Part shown: positions 25,049 to 34,900 of the stretch, piece after piece
How positions within the stretch are numbered: the first letter of the stretch is position 1
How the letters are laid out: each line of letters opens with the position of its first letter
DNA from: Photorhabdus khanii NC19
GTDB taxonomy: Bacteria; Pseudomonadota; Gammaproteobacteria; Enterobacterales; Enterobacteriaceae
Length of the DNA: 62,234 bases
Direction of reading: 5' to 3'
NCBI RefSeq assembly: GCF_000517265.1
Contig: NZ_AYSJ01000015.1
Location: 51,905 to 114,138 of the forward strand
Made by a program: the position numbers and the translations under genes
The notes under the pieces: model-generated
What the model saw: the letters and a program-made list of their open reading frames with translations, nothing else
Databases searched by the model: none
Told to the model about the DNA's origin: nothing

Positions 25049-25785
25049 CTAAATAATCCCAAATATATAATTTATAAACTAATAACAATATGTGATTAAT
25101 TCAATTATAGGTTGTAACTTAATTAACAGAGATTCTTCTTGGTTCTTTGAAAATGAACAGATTAATTAATGATTCAAGCTAATCGTTCATCAACTCATAG
25201 TAATGAAAAGAAAAAATTTCTCAACATAGTTATAACGAATTAAATAAATTATATGGTTTTATTCAGTTGCTGAATCTCATGTTTAATTAATAATTTACTT
25301 AATAAGAGTTAGTTTGTCATTGGAGAAATATAAGTTCGGTTGAAATGTGCTGAAAATCAACACTGACTTTATTTTAAATAGGAGGATTGATTACTCTTAA
25401 TCAATATGCTGATCACCTAACAATAAGTAATACTGTTTTTTTAGGTAAATGTTTTATATATTGTAGTCTGTATTAAATAAATGAATCATATTGACTGTAA
25501 GTGAATAAATTTAAATAATTTAATTCTGCTGGTTGCTTTGTCTGTTTATATTCATATATATTATGACAGGTGTCTATTTTATCATTAATATTAATATAAT
25601 TACGAATATGTAATTTCATTAATCACTTTGTTGGTGGTTTATATTTTTAATTTCATTAATTTGAAAACATATAATGTGAAATAATCTTATTGGAAAGATT
25701 AATTATAAAGGATTAAAACACAGGGTAATTGAGTAAACGCAGTCTGGTAACAGACTGCGATTCACCCAATTAATATTTTTTTAAT
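25049..25785. other. AT-rich intergenic region upstream of the nucleotide operon
   Basis: About 740 bp, very AT-rich, with no supported gene. It must contain the promoter of the minus-strand operon starting at 25048, but no distinctive -35/-10 pair or operator stands out. The permease terminator occupies its right end. Confidence 0.5.
25727..25771 (-). terminator. intrinsic terminator of the permease gene
   Basis: Core stem CGCAGTCTG/CAGACTGCG with a 4-nt loop (25738-25759). In the minus-strand RNA the flanks extend it to about 21 pairs with G-U wobbles. A short U-rich stretch follows the core on that strand. Confidence 0.7.
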
Positions 25786-27108
25786 TCAGGAAAATGCCAA
25801 CAATGGTGAGATACACAATAGGAATCCGGTAAAGATAATCAGGATCAGCGATATTCCTTTATATTTGTGCAACGCTGGCACTTTGTAGACCAAATAAGCC
25901 GGGATTAGGCAACCAACCATACCGAATATTGGGCTACAGATTGATGTAAAACTCAGTACCGGTGCATTCAGAATAATCGCTCCCCAAGCCAGCAGGATAG
26001 CGAAAATCATGATGCCTTTTTGTACCCAGTTTTTATTGATTCTTTCTGCTGGCATGATACGCGCCAGAATATTCATCACTATGCCTTGGGTTGCTTCACG
26101 GAAGCCAAGATAAACGCCAAAGAAGGCGGTCATCACAGCAAAGATATTCAGCAAGACACTGATAGCCGTTACCCAGCCCCCGGGAAAGAATTTTGCCGCA
26201 ATCGCCAAAGCAGAGATATTTTGTTCATAAGCTTGAACCGCTTCATCATGTCCCATTGCTAAGGTGAATGAAACTGCATAGAAGAAGACCGTACAGAACA
26301 GGACGCCAAAGGCGATATTCATCGCTCTTAATGCCTTATAGCGGGCGACTTCACGATTTTTCTGGTGATGGCGATAAGAGATAACCATTGGGCTTAAGGT
26401 TTGAATAAACAGAATGGAAGTCAGGGTAAATGGCAGCGTAATGATCGCCTGTTTTATCAGCGTTCCTGCTGGTGGCAGCGCGCCGATATTATATAAGTGC
26501 CACATACCTATCATGGATAAGCCAAGCGTCGCGACGACAAACAGTTTGGACAGCACCATAAAGCTGGATAATTTGAACAGGAATCGCTCACCACAGGATG
26601 AAAGCGCAACCAGAATACAAATCAGTACCAGTCCGTAGAGAGGATTGTCGGATAATAAACCTTCAGTGACGCCGAAAGTTTGCAGGTAGGAAGCGCTGTC
26701 ATTGGTGATGGCTGTTGAGTAAACAAACATCCAAATTACCAGCATAACAAAGTAGAGCGCACCCAGCAGAATGCCCCAGTTTTTACCGAGATAACCGCTG
26801 ATAACGCTAGGGTAATCTTTGCATTCGGGGGATTCCGCCAACGTATTGATAAACAGACGTTGGAACAGGTACATCGCCGGATAACCAATCACCGATGACA
26901 GCAGGAAAACCCACAATCCCATCAAACCAACCTGAACCGGCAGGAAGACAATACCGGCACCGATTGCCATGCCGATGCTCATGATGATCCAGCCAACATC
27001 AAGATTGTTGAATTTGATAGCTTCCCGCCATTCATTTTCAGTCATGTTTGCCCGCTTTGCCGCAGGAGAATCTGCGACCATGATAGGGTTATTTTTTGCC
27101 GTTTCCAA
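25786..27108 (-). CDS. HAAAP-family amino-acid permease (YhaO/SdaC type)
   Basis: A 440-residue inner-membrane protein with about eleven membrane spans. The start FNNLDVGWIIMSIGMAIGAGIVFLPVQVG is typical of the hydroxy/aromatic amino acid permease family, closest in memory to the serine/cysteine-related transporter YhaO. The cytoplasmic N-terminus is about 35 residues. It stands alone, without the desulfidase or dehydratase gene that often accompanies this family, so the substrate is uncertain; serine is most likely. Confidence 0.82.
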   Translation of the reverse strand: METAKNNPIMVADSPAAKRANMTENEWREAIKFNNLDVGWIIMSIGMAIGAGIVFLPVQVGLMGLWVFLLSSVIGYPAMYLFQRLFINTLAESPECKDYPSVISGYLGKNWGILLGALYFVMLVIWMFVYSTAITNDSASYLQTFGVTEGLLSDNPLYGLVLICILVALSSCGERFLFKLSSFMVLSKLFVVATLGLSMIGMWHLYNIGALPPAGTLIKQAIITLPFTLTSILFIQTLSPMVISYRHHQKNREVARYKALRAMNIAFGVLFCTVFFYAVSFTLAMGHDEAVQAYEQNISALAIAAKFFPGGWVTAISVLLNIFAVMTAFFGVYLGFREATQGIVMNILARIMPAERINKNWVQKGIMIFAILLAWGAIILNAPVLSFTSICSPIFGMVGCLIPAYLVYKVPALHKYKGISLILIIFTGFLLCISPLLAFS

Positions 27109-27634
27109 AATGGCTCTCGCTTATTATTTACGTTAAAAATGTAAGTGTTATAGGGAAGAGATGCAGCATGATGATGCCAACCCTATTTTTTGAGATTCGT
27201 ATATATCAGTGTATTTCACTATGCAGATTAGTCGTCAGTAAGAAGATAACGGGTGTACATTTTCGCGTTACAGAATAATCGATCAGGTATAAGTGAAAAA
27301 TAGAAATTATTTTTTAATGACATAAATTGATAGATCATAGTGAAGTATTTTAATTAACTGATTTTAGTTTCTTTTTATTCTGTTATAAACAGTGAAAAGA
27401 AGAAAATTGAGCAAAAAAAACCAACAATTATAAAAAATAATGGTAAGTGGCTTTCACATTAGATAGTTTAAACAGAGATAACAGAATAAGATAATGATTT
27501 ATGTCAATTAAATATAAAATATCAAAATGTTTCACTGCCGGTATCGGGTATTGTTGCAAATAAAGAACCATGCTGGAATATCTCTGTCAGTTATTCACAT
27601 GGCATGGTTCAGGTAAATTCAGCAGGAAAATGGG
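27109..27634. other. intergenic region between permease and fdo operon
   Basis: About 525 bp, AT-rich, no gene supported. It contains the permease promoter on the left and the likely fdo terminator at the right. Confidence 0.5.
27565..27610 (-). terminator. likely terminator of the fdoGHI operon
   Basis: GAACCATGC and GCATGGTTC can form a 9-bp stem around a 28-nt loop. On the minus strand the stem is followed by TTTATTTG. It lies 25 bp past the fdoI stop. Confidence 0.55.
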
Positions 27635-28276
27635 CTAAGAGTTTTTCTCTTCCTGCTGCTCTTTTTGACGAATTTCTCTATACCAGCGAGGATGATGTTT
27701 CTTCGCCCAGCCGCGGGTTACCCAGCCTTCCACCATCGATCGGATAGAGCCTTTCACCCAAAATGCGGCGTAGGCATGTATCATAATCAGCAGGATTAGG
27801 CCAACTCCGGCCAGAGAGTGCACCAGAAGCGCAAGCCGGATCAGCGGGATAGAGAAGAAATCGGCAAAATAGGGACGCCAGATAATCACGCCACTGATAG
27901 CCAGTAAGATCAGGCAGCCGCTGATAGACCAGTAAATGCCTTTTTGACCCAGGTTATATTGGCCGATATCGCCGGCTTCCTCATTTTTCAGGACCTTATG
28001 GATGTTTTTTAGCCAGACAATGTCTTCTTTGTCGATAAAGTTATGCTTGAAGTATCTGAAAAACATAAAGATAAACAAGAAAAACATCATGGAGCCGATA
28101 AACGGATGTAATATCCGTGCTAACTGAGGTGTGCCGAAAATATTCATTAACCAGTTAAAGGATGGGAAGAAGAAACCCAACCCACTGATCCCCGTAAACA
28201 GAAAACAGAGCACCACTGACCAGTGATTCACCCGTTCAATCGGTGAGTGGCGGAGAATCGTATCCTTCTTTTTCAT
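27635..28276 (-). CDS. fdoI: formate dehydrogenase-O cytochrome b556 (gamma) subunit
   Basis: A 213-residue inner-membrane cytochrome b with four membrane spans. The haem-ligand His residues lie in ERVNHWSVVL, LHPFIGSMMFF and VHSLAGVGLILLIMIHAYAAFWVKG. It passes electrons from the periplasmic formate oxidation site to quinone. Its start is contiguous with the fdoH stop, and the end WAKKHHPRWYREIR matches E. coli FdoI. In E. coli fdhE follows this gene; here it does not. Confidence 0.93.
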   Translation of the reverse strand: MKKKDTILRHSPIERVNHWSVVLCFLFTGISGLGFFFPSFNWLMNIFGTPQLARILHPFIGSMMFFLFIFMFFRYFKHNFIDKEDIVWLKNIHKVLKNEEAGDIGQYNLGQKGIYWSISGCLILLAISGVIIWRPYFADFFSIPLIRLALLVHSLAGVGLILLIMIHAYAAFWVKGSIRSMVEGWVTRGWAKKHHPRWYREIRQKEQQEEKNS

Positions 28277-29202
28277 TACAACTCCTCCCGATTAGCTGAT
28301 TTTGTCGGTACCTCATCATCTTGACGGGCATGTTCTTCGTCTTCTTCGCTGGTGCGGTTTGGACCAATGCCGACATAGTGGAAGAGGCTGGCGGCGAATG
28401 TTGCGGCAAAACCCACCGCTGCCAGTGGTTTCCAGATACCTTTCCAGAAAGTCACGGTTGGGCTGATGGTCGGATTATCCGGCAAACCGTGATAAAGCTG
28501 CGGTTTATCCGCATGATGCAAGACGTACATAACGTGCGTACCACCAACACCTGCGGGATCGTATAACCCGGCGTTCTGATAACCACGGCCTTGCAGTTCA
28601 GTTACCCGTTCGGACGCCAGATTTTTCATATCTTCTTTGGTGCCGAAATGGATTGCTCCGGTCGGACAGGTTTTCACGCAGGCAGGCTCTTGGCCAACGC
28701 CAACACGGTCAACACACAGGGTACATTTATATGCCCGGTTGTCTTCTTTATTGATCCGCGGTACGTTGAATGGACAACCCGCGATACAATAACCACAGCC
28801 GATACAGTGTTCTGACTGGAAGTCCACAATGCCGTTCGCATACTGGATAATCGCACCTTCTGACGGACAGGCTTTCAGACAGCCCGGATCCGCGCAGTGC
28901 ATACAGCCATCTTTGCGGATAAGCCACTCCAGTTTGCCGTGCTCTTCCACCTCAGAGAATCGCATCACGGTCCATGATTTAGCGGTCAGATCGGCTGGGT
29001 TATCATAAACACCGACATTAAAACCCACTTCGTCACGGATATCGTTCCATTCTGAACAGGCCACCTGACAGGCTTTACAGCCAATACAGGTGGTGACATC
29101 GATCAATTTTGCCACTTGTTCCTGATGATCACGCACACCAGGTGCTGGGGTAAAGGAATGGGTGGCAGATTTACGAATAATGTCTTGAGATTGCATTGCC
29201 AT
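28276..29202 (-). CDS. fdoH: formate dehydrogenase-O iron-sulfur (beta) subunit
   Basis: A 308-residue ferredoxin-type subunit with four 4Fe-4S Cys clusters, visible as [35 protein letters not shown] and [17 protein letters not shown]-terminal membrane anchor ([15 protein letters not shown]) near residues 255-275 fixes it to the inner membrane. It is nearly collinear with E. coli FdoH. It lies 12 bp after fdoG and abuts fdoI, forming one operon. Confidence 0.95.
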   Translation of the reverse strand: MAMQSQDIIRKSATHSFTPAPGVRDHQEQVAKLIDVTTCIGCKACQVACSEWNDIRDEVGFNVGVYDNPADLTAKSWTVMRFSEVEEHGKLEWLIRKDGCMHCADPGCLKACPSEGAIIQYANGIVDFQSEHCIGCGYCIAGCPFNVPRINKEDNRAYKCTLCVDRVGVGQEPACVKTCPTGAIHFGTKEDMKNLASERVTELQGRGYQNAGLYDPAGVGGTHVMYVLHHADKPQLYHGLPDNPTISPTVTFWKGIWKPLAAVGFAATFAASLFHYVGIGPNRTSEEDEEHARQDDEVPTKSANREEL

Positions 29203-29214
29203 AATTCGCTCCTG

Positions 29215-32200
29215 TTAGACTTTTTCCACATTCACCAGAAACGCTTTGTATTCTGGTGTATACGCGTTGGCGTCACCCACGGAAGGTGTGAGAGTGTTTG
29301 CCAGAAAACCTTTCTGGGTTGCCCCGGCGAAACCCCAGTGGCAAGGAATACCAATGGTTTCAACTTGCTTACCGTTAATAGTCAGTTGCTGAATTCGTTT
29401 GGTGACAACGGCTTTGGCTTTGATAAACCCGCGTTTGGAAGAGACTTTGACTTCATCCCCCTGAATAATGCCTTTTTCTGCCGCCAGTTTTTCACCGATT
29501 TCAATAAATTGTTCGGGCTGAACCACGGCATTAAGCTGAGCGTGTTTTGTCCAGTGACGGAACAGTTCGGTAATGGAATAAGTCGTTGCGACATAAGGGA
29601 ATTCATTCGCGTCTCCCATATAAGCCACATCGGCATGAAAGATGCGGGCAACCGGATTGGAGATCACATTCGGATGGAGTGGATTGGTGCCGATAGGGGA
29701 TTCAATCGGCTCGTAATATTCAGGGAATGGCCCATCAGCCATTTTATCAATGGAGAATAAGCGAGCGACGCCTTCTGGCTGCATGATAAACGGCCCGACA
29801 TGGGTTCCCGGTGCGGCGTTGCTGTAATCAACAACATCAAAGCCATGCCATTTGCTGCCATCCCATTTGATCAGCTCACGGTTCGGATCCCACGGTTTGC
29901 CTTGTGGATCAACCGATGCGCGGTTGTAGAGCACCCGGCGGTTTTGTGGCCACGCCCACGCCCAGCCTGGAGTACAGCCCAAACCGGATGGATCTGAGTT
30001 ATCACGGCGGGCCATCTGGTTGCCTTGTTCGGTCCAGCAACCGGTGTAGACCCAGCAGAAACTGGATGTGGAACCATCATCTTTCAGTTGAGAGAAACTG
30101 GAAAGTTGCTGACCTTTTTTCAGCATGATATTGCCGTTTTCGTCTTTAATATCCGCTAATGCTTTACCGTTAGCTTCACGGGCAATCTCTTCTGGTGTCG
30201 GATCTTCAGGATTTTGGTAATCCCACGACAGATTCATAATAGGATCGGCATAAGCGCCGCCTTCTTCACGGTAGAGTTCACGCAGACGCATCAGCAACTT
30301 GCCAAGAATTTTACCATCGTGCAGGGCTTCTCCCGGTGGATGAGCTCCAGCCCAGTGCCATTGCAGCCAGCGACCTGAGTTAGCAATCGATCCATTTTCC
30401 TCGGCAAAACAGGAAGAGGGCAGGCGGAAAACTTCGGTTTGAATATCAGCCGGATTCACATCATTCATCTCACCGTGGTGTTGCCAGAAGTTAGATGATT
30501 CTGTGACCAGCGGATCGATCACCACCAGATATTTCAGTTTAGCTAATGCTCTGCTTGATTTATTTTTATCCGGGAATGCTGCCAGCGGATTAAAGCCCTG
30601 AACGATATAGCCGTTCATTTTGCCTTGAGTCATTAATTCGGCTTGAGTCAGGATATCGTAGCTTTTATCCCATTTAGGCAGCCAGTCGTAACCCCAGTCA
30701 TTTTCTGCTGTGGCGTGTTCACCCCAGAAACCTTTTAGCAAGCTGATAAAGAAGTTTGGTGTGTTTTTCCAGTAATTAACCTGATTTGGCACCAAGGCTT
30801 TCGGTGTGGTTTGCGCCAGATAGGTTGCCAGGTTCTGCTGTTTTTCACTCGGCAGAGGCAGATAACCGGGCAGATTAAGCGATAATAAACCAAGGTCACT
30901 GTAGCCCTGAATATTGGAGTGACCGCGCAATGCGTTAACACCGCCGCCCGGCATTCCCACGTTACCTAACAGTAACTGGACCATTGCGGCGGCACGGATA
31001 ATCTGAGCACCGCCAGTGTGGTGAGTCCAGCCCAGTGCATAGAGAATGGTTGCGGTGCGGTTGGTGACTGAGGTACTTGCCAGTTGGGAACAGATATAGA
31101 GGAAATCCTCTTTTGAAGTCCCACACAGGCTGGAAACTTGTTCCGGGGTATAACGTTCAACGTGATTTTTCAACAAGTTCCAGACACAGCGTGGATGAGA
31201 CAAGGTGTCATCCCGTTTGGCATAACCTTGTTCATCGGTTTCATAATGCCATGAAGATCGGTCATAGCTTTTGGTGGCTTGATCAAAACCGCTGAATAAA
31301 CCGTCTGTAAACTGATAATCTTCACGAACAATCAAACCCGCATTGGTGTAAGCCTTAACATACTCAGACTGGATTTTGTTGTTGAGTATCAAATAGCGGA
31401 TCACACCCAGTAAGAAAGCGGTATCTGAGCCGGCACGGATCGGCGCGTAAAAATCAGCTACGGCGGCACTGCGATTGAAACGCGGATCAACCACGATCAC
31501 TTGAGCATTGTTTTTGATTTTTGCTTCAATCACCCATTTAAAACCTACCGGGTGCGCTTCAGCGGCGTTTCCGCCCATGATCAAAACAACGTTAGCGTTT
31601 TTGATATCGACCCAGTTGTTGGTCATAGCACCACGGCCAAATGTTGGCCCCAGGGCCGATACCGTTGGACCGTGGCAGAGGCGTGCCTGACAATCAATGG
31701 CGATCATGCCCATGGAGCGGGTGAATTTCTGATCGAGAATACCGGTTTCGTTACTGGCAGCGGAGGAGCAGAGCATACCCGTAGTCAGCCAACGGTTGAC
31801 GGTGACATTGTTTTCATTCTTCTCAACAAAGTTGGCATCACGATCATCTTTCATCAGACGGGCAATACGTTCAATCGCTTGATCCCAACTGATACGCTGC
31901 CATTTATCAGAACCTGGAGCGCGGTATTCGGGGTAATGAAGGCGGTTTTTACTGCGAATATAATCGAGCACTCCAGCCCCTTTCGGGCAGAGAGAACCCC
32001 GGCTGACCGGATGATCCGGATCACCTTCGATATGAAAAATGCTTTCTTTGGCGTTTTTCGCACCATCGCCCAGGCTGTACATCAGAATGCCACAGCCAAC
32101 GGAACAATAAGTGCAGTTATTACGAATTTCACGTGAGCGCAGTAGTTTGTACTGACGAGTTTCAGCCAGCGCTACGGCTGGAGCAAATCCCAGCGCGGCA

Positions 32201-32262
32201 ATTGTTGTTCCCGCCATACCACCCGCGCAGATCTTGAAGAAAGCTCTTCTGCTGATCTGCAT
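29215..32262 (-). CDS. fdoG: formate dehydrogenase-O catalytic (alpha) subunit, cysteine form
   Basis: A 1015-residue molybdopterin enzyme that oxidises formate in the periplasm. I placed the start at ATG 32262 (GGAGAAGACCG upstream), which begins directly with the twin-arginine signal peptide MQISRRAFFKICAGG. The 4Fe-4S Cys residues are 50, 53, 57 and 92. Residue 196, selenocysteine in E. coli FdoG and FdnG, is encoded by TGC (31675-31677) and is therefore Cys; the adjacent His197 is kept. Sec-independent variants exist in the family but usually turn over more slowly. No TGA or SECIS element is needed, and the rest of the protein is full length. Confidence 0.95.
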   Translation of the reverse strand: MQISRRAFFKICAGGMAGTTIAALGFAPAVALAETRQYKLLRSREIRNNCTYCSVGCGILMYSLGDGAKNAKESIFHIEGDPDHPVSRGSLCPKGAGVLDYIRSKNRLHYPEYRAPGSDKWQRISWDQAIERIARLMKDDRDANFVEKNENNVTVNRWLTTGMLCSSAASNETGILDQKFTRSMGMIAIDCQARLCHGPTVSALGPTFGRGAMTNNWVDIKNANVVLIMGGNAAEAHPVGFKWVIEAKIKNNAQVIVVDPRFNRSAAVADFYAPIRAGSDTAFLLGVIRYLILNNKIQSEYVKAYTNAGLIVREDYQFTDGLFSGFDQATKSYDRSSWHYETDEQGYAKRDDTLSHPRCVWNLLKNHVERYTPEQVSSLCGTSKEDFLYICSQLASTSVTNRTATILYALGWTHHTGGAQIIRAAAMVQLLLGNVGMPGGGVNALRGHSNIQGYSDLGLLSLNLPGYLPLPSEKQQNLATYLAQTTPKALVPNQVNYWKNTPNFFISLLKGFWGEHATAENDWGYDWLPKWDKSYDILTQAELMTQGKMNGYIVQGFNPLAAFPDKNKSSRALAKLKYLVVIDPLVTESSNFWQHHGEMNDVNPADIQTEVFRLPSSCFAEENGSIANSGRWLQWHWAGAHPPGEALHDGKILGKLLMRLRELYREEGGAYADPIMNLSWDYQNPEDPTPEEIAREANGKALADIKDENGNIMLKKGQQLSSFSQLKDDGSTSSFCWVYTGCWTEQGNQMARRDNSDPSGLGCTPGWAWAWPQNRRVLYNRASVDPQGKPWDPNRELIKWDGSKWHGFDVVDYSNAAPGTHVGPFIMQPEGVARLFSIDKMADGPFPEYYEPIESPIGTNPLHPNVISNPVARIFHADVAYMGDANEFPYVATTYSITELFRHWTKHAQLNAVVQPEQFIEIGEKLAAEKGIIQGDEVKVSSKRGFIKAKAVVTKRIQQLTINGKQVETIGIPCHWGFAGATQKGFLANTLTPSVGDANAYTPEYKAFLVNVEKV

Positions 32263-32744
32263 CGGTCTTCTCCTTATTTTTTTGAATGACGACATTGCTT
32301 TACTTCTGATGCAATAACACCTTGACGAATCAGGCGAAATTGCTTTCATAGCCCGGCTCGTTTTTCATTCAAAACATTCCTGGGTATCGCGGAGAACCCA
32401 CTGCATTGATGAGTTATAAACTACCTGAGGTTATCATTATTCATAATATCATAAAGCGTATTATGTTGCTAAATATGGATAAAATAGTTTCAATATGAGC
32501 GATAATATTAACAGTATTTTATTATTATGTTATGAAGTTATTGGTGACAAGGTTGCGATATATTTGAGTTAGAAGCTCGTGTTCCAGCGTACGCCAAACC
32601 CCTTTTGTTTACTGGATCTTGGGGTAGTGACCGGGTAGCTGGTCACTACCCCATCTTAGCGCAACAGCTAGAAATGTAATAGCGTAAAAACTAATTTTGC
32701 ATTCTCATAACAGCTAATTATTAAGCATCTGGCGGGGAAAGAAT
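32263..32744. other. intergenic region upstream of fdoG
   Basis: About 480 bp holding the fdo promoter and, near its right end, the strong hairpin at 32620-32653. Otherwise AT-rich without a supported gene. Confidence 0.5.
32620..32653. terminator. strong hairpin upstream of the AbiEi remnant
   Basis: TGGGGTAGTGACC and GGTCACTACCCCA form a perfect 13-bp stem around an 8-nt loop. No long T run follows on either strand. No intact gene ends just before it, so it may be left from a lost gene or be a mobile-element end. Confidence 0.6.
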
Positions 32745-33050
32745 ATGGCAAAAACTGGAAACGAAAGGTTAGCAGAAGCACTGAAAGCGGCGAGTAATGC
32801 GGCTGTGGGTAACGTATTCAACTCCAGATCAATCACTGATAAGCAACGCACTTTTCTCGTCAAGAAAGGCTATCTTAAGCAAATTATCAGGGGATGGTAT
32901 CTCCTGGATGCAGACCTCACGACTGAAGAAAGCTGGCGATTCAGTGCTTACCCCTGGACGGTAATTAAGCTTAAAAATAGAACTCAGTATCTATCGGCGC
33001 TGGAATCGGCTTCGGTAGGAAAGAACGTAAGCCATTTTCGGAATTTGTGA
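32745..33050 (+). pseudogene. truncated AbiEi-type antitoxin/regulator remnant
   Basis: A 101-residue open frame. The first 65 residues read as the winged-helix N-terminus of AbiEi-like proteins (VFNSRSITDKQRTFLVKKGYLKQIIRGWYLLDADLTTEES). After that the reading wanders (SAYPWTVIKLKNRT) and stops, whereas family members run to 200 residues or more. No partner toxin gene follows; instead there are hairpins and another remnant. It is best read as a decayed gene. Confidence 0.65.
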
Positions 33051-33069
33051 AGCAATCCATGCAGGAGAT

Positions 33070-33127
33070 AGCCGGGTAGCACTTGCTCCCGGCTGTGGTG
33101 AACTGCCCCAAAAAAACTTGGGCAGTT
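33070..33127. repeat. two short hairpins between gene remnants
   Basis: AGCCGGG/CCCGGCT (33070-33094) and AACTGCCC/GGGCAGTT (33101-33127) are adjacent stem-loops. The second has a loop containing a run of A. They lie between two decayed genes and might be terminators or ends of the lost segment. Confidence 0.5.
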
Positions 33128-33194
33128 TAACTAAGTGAGTTGCCAGATGTTTATCGTCCAGTAAATTATTCTGACTATATCGAGAGAATTTGCA

Positions 33195-33467
33195 TTATAT
33201 ATCCGCTCCTGGAGCAAACCGGGCTACCGTTAATTCCACTATCGTTTTCACAACTTCGCTGGCTGCATGCAGGGATTTCACCGGCAAATATTCATAAATT
33301 GAATGGAAATTATGTGCGCCGGTAAAGAGATTCGGGCAAGGTAAACCTTTTTGGGAAAGAACGGTGCCATCATCGCCACCGCGCATCGGAATCGGGTGGG
33401 GGGTAAACGTGGTATTGATTTTGGTATAAGAAATAAAACGATCAACAATATTCATGTTTTTCTCCAT
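33195..33467 (-). pseudogene. pepT: internally deleted peptidase T remnant
   Basis: A 90-codon frame joins the very start of a PepT-like tripeptidase (MNIVDRFISYTKINTTF) to its C-terminal end (PIPMRGGDDGTVLSQKGLPCPNLFTGAHNFHS). Intact PepT is about 410 residues, so some 310 internal residues, including most zinc ligands and the catalytic Glu, are missing. The frame is preserved across the junction. It cannot be an active peptidase. Confidence 0.85.
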
Positions 33468-33847
33468 TTTGTTTGCTATATATAGAAATATTCCTGTTTT
33501 ACTTGTTTAGCTTAATTAATTGGTTATTTTTGAACGATATTTAATCATCAACAAATAGATTTTTTGATATCAAATACCAATAATTTCATTAACAGTATAA
33601 ATATTAATAAAATATTTAAATTATAATTTAAGTTAATGTGATTTTATTCGCTAGGGAAATAAAATTTAATAATGAAAGTGTGATATAACGAATGGTTTTT
33701 TATTTTTTTAGCATAAAATTCTGGTCACATAGCTCAGGCTTATTCATAATAATTTCTGATATAAATAGATTTTTAATGGAATATGTCATCTGCCTATTTT
33801 TGCATTTTAGGTGGATAGGCTAATAATTTTATGTAGGAATATGTTTT
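33468..33847. other. AT-rich intergenic region
   Basis: 380 bp without a supported gene, rich in A and T. It should hold the promoter of the three-lipoprotein operon that starts at 33848. Confidence 0.5.
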
Positions 33848-34519
33848 ATGCAGAGTAAGTTGATTTTATCTTCAATTTGTTTGGCTTCGGCAATATTAAC
33901 AGGGTGTGCAACTGAATCTTCCAATACCGTTCAGGTGCAAAAAGTGAATTCTTATAACACTGTATATCAAGGTGTGCGCAGTCCAATTGCTATCGGTAAG
34001 TTTGAAAACCGTTCCAGTTATCAAAACGGGATTTTCTCTGACGGCGTTGATCGTCTCGGTAATCAATCTAAAACGATTTTAATCACCCATTTACAGCAGA
34101 CCGGGCGCTTTACCGTTCTGGAACGTACCAACATGGCGGAACTGAAAGCGGAAGCGGGTTTACAGGGTAAATCACAGAAGCTGAAAGGTGCTACTTACGT
34201 CATTACCGGCGATGTGACTGAATTTGGCCGTAAAGAAGTCGGCGATCATCAGTTATGGGGCCTGCTTGGACGCGGTAAATCACAGGTGGCTTATTCAAAA
34301 GTCATGCTGAATGTGGTGAATGTGGAAACGTCCGAAGTGGTTTTCTCTGTGGCAGGCGCGGGTGAGTATAAATTATCCAACCGTGAAATTATCGGCTTCG
34401 GTGGCACTGCCAGCTATGATTCCACGCTGAATGGTAAAGTGCTGGATCTGGCAATTCGTGAAGCGGTAAATAGCTTGGTCGAAAATATTGAAACGGGTGC
34501 ATGGAAACCTTCTAACTAA
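33848..34519 (+). CDS. CsgG/HfaB-like lipoprotein
   Basis: A 223-residue lipoprotein (lipobox LTGCA at residue 20). The body has CsgG-family wording: SPIAIGKFENRSSY, TILITHLQQTGRFTVLERTNM, and YVITGDVTEFGRKEVG. CsgG forms an outer-membrane export pore for curli; this one lies with DUF4810 and DUF799 lipoproteins instead of curli genes, so it likely belongs to the separate envelope complex of those three families. It is first in the operon, 21 bp before the next gene. Confidence 0.85.
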   Translation: MQSKLILSSICLASAILTGCATESSNTVQVQKVNSYNTVYQGVRSPIAIGKFENRSSYQNGIFSDGVDRLGNQSKTILITHLQQTGRFTVLERTNMAELKAEAGLQGKSQKLKGATYVITGDVTEFGRKEVGDHQLWGLLGRGKSQVAYSKVMLNVVNVETSEVVFSVAGAGEYKLSNREIIGFGGTASYDSTLNGKVLDLAIREAVNSLVENIETGAWKPSN

Positions 34520-34540
34520 GAAATATAGGGATATATTCTC

Positions 34541-34900
34541 ATGGTATTAATGAAAAAAGCGGGCTTATTACTGGCTACGATGGTTTTGGCGGGTTGTATC
34601 AATCAGCCGAAAACGATTTATGAATGGGATGAATACGAACCTACAGTTTATCAGTATTATCAGCAGGATAAGATGGGGTTTGAAGAACAGCTACAGGCTT
34701 TGCAGAAAGTGATTGAAAAAGCGAAAGCGAAAGATAAATCTGTACCGCCTGGGTTGCATGCACAGATGGGTTTGCTGTATAGCAAAACGGGTCGTGTTTC
34801 AGACGCGTTCCATCAGTTTGAAGCAGAGAAAAAACTGTTTCCTGAATCAGCGCCATTTATGGACTTTTTATTAAGTAAAAATAAAGGAACTATGCAATGA
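34541..34900 (+). CDS. DUF4810 family small lipoprotein
   Basis: A 119-residue lipoprotein (LAGCINQPKTIYEWDEYEPTVYQY). The helical remainder (QLQALQKVIEKAKAKDKSVPPGLHAQMGLLYSKTGRVSDAFHQFEAEKKLFPES) looks like a short TPR-type repeat. It overlaps the following gene by 4 bp (ATGA). Its function is unknown; its fixed association with CsgG-like and DUF799 lipoproteins suggests a three-part complex. Confidence 0.82.
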   Translation: MVLMKKAGLLLATMVLAGCINQPKTIYEWDEYEPTVYQYYQQDKMGFEEQLQALQKVIEKAKAKDKSVPPGLHAQMGLLYSKTGRVSDAFHQFEAEKKLFPESAPFMDFLLSKNKGTMQ

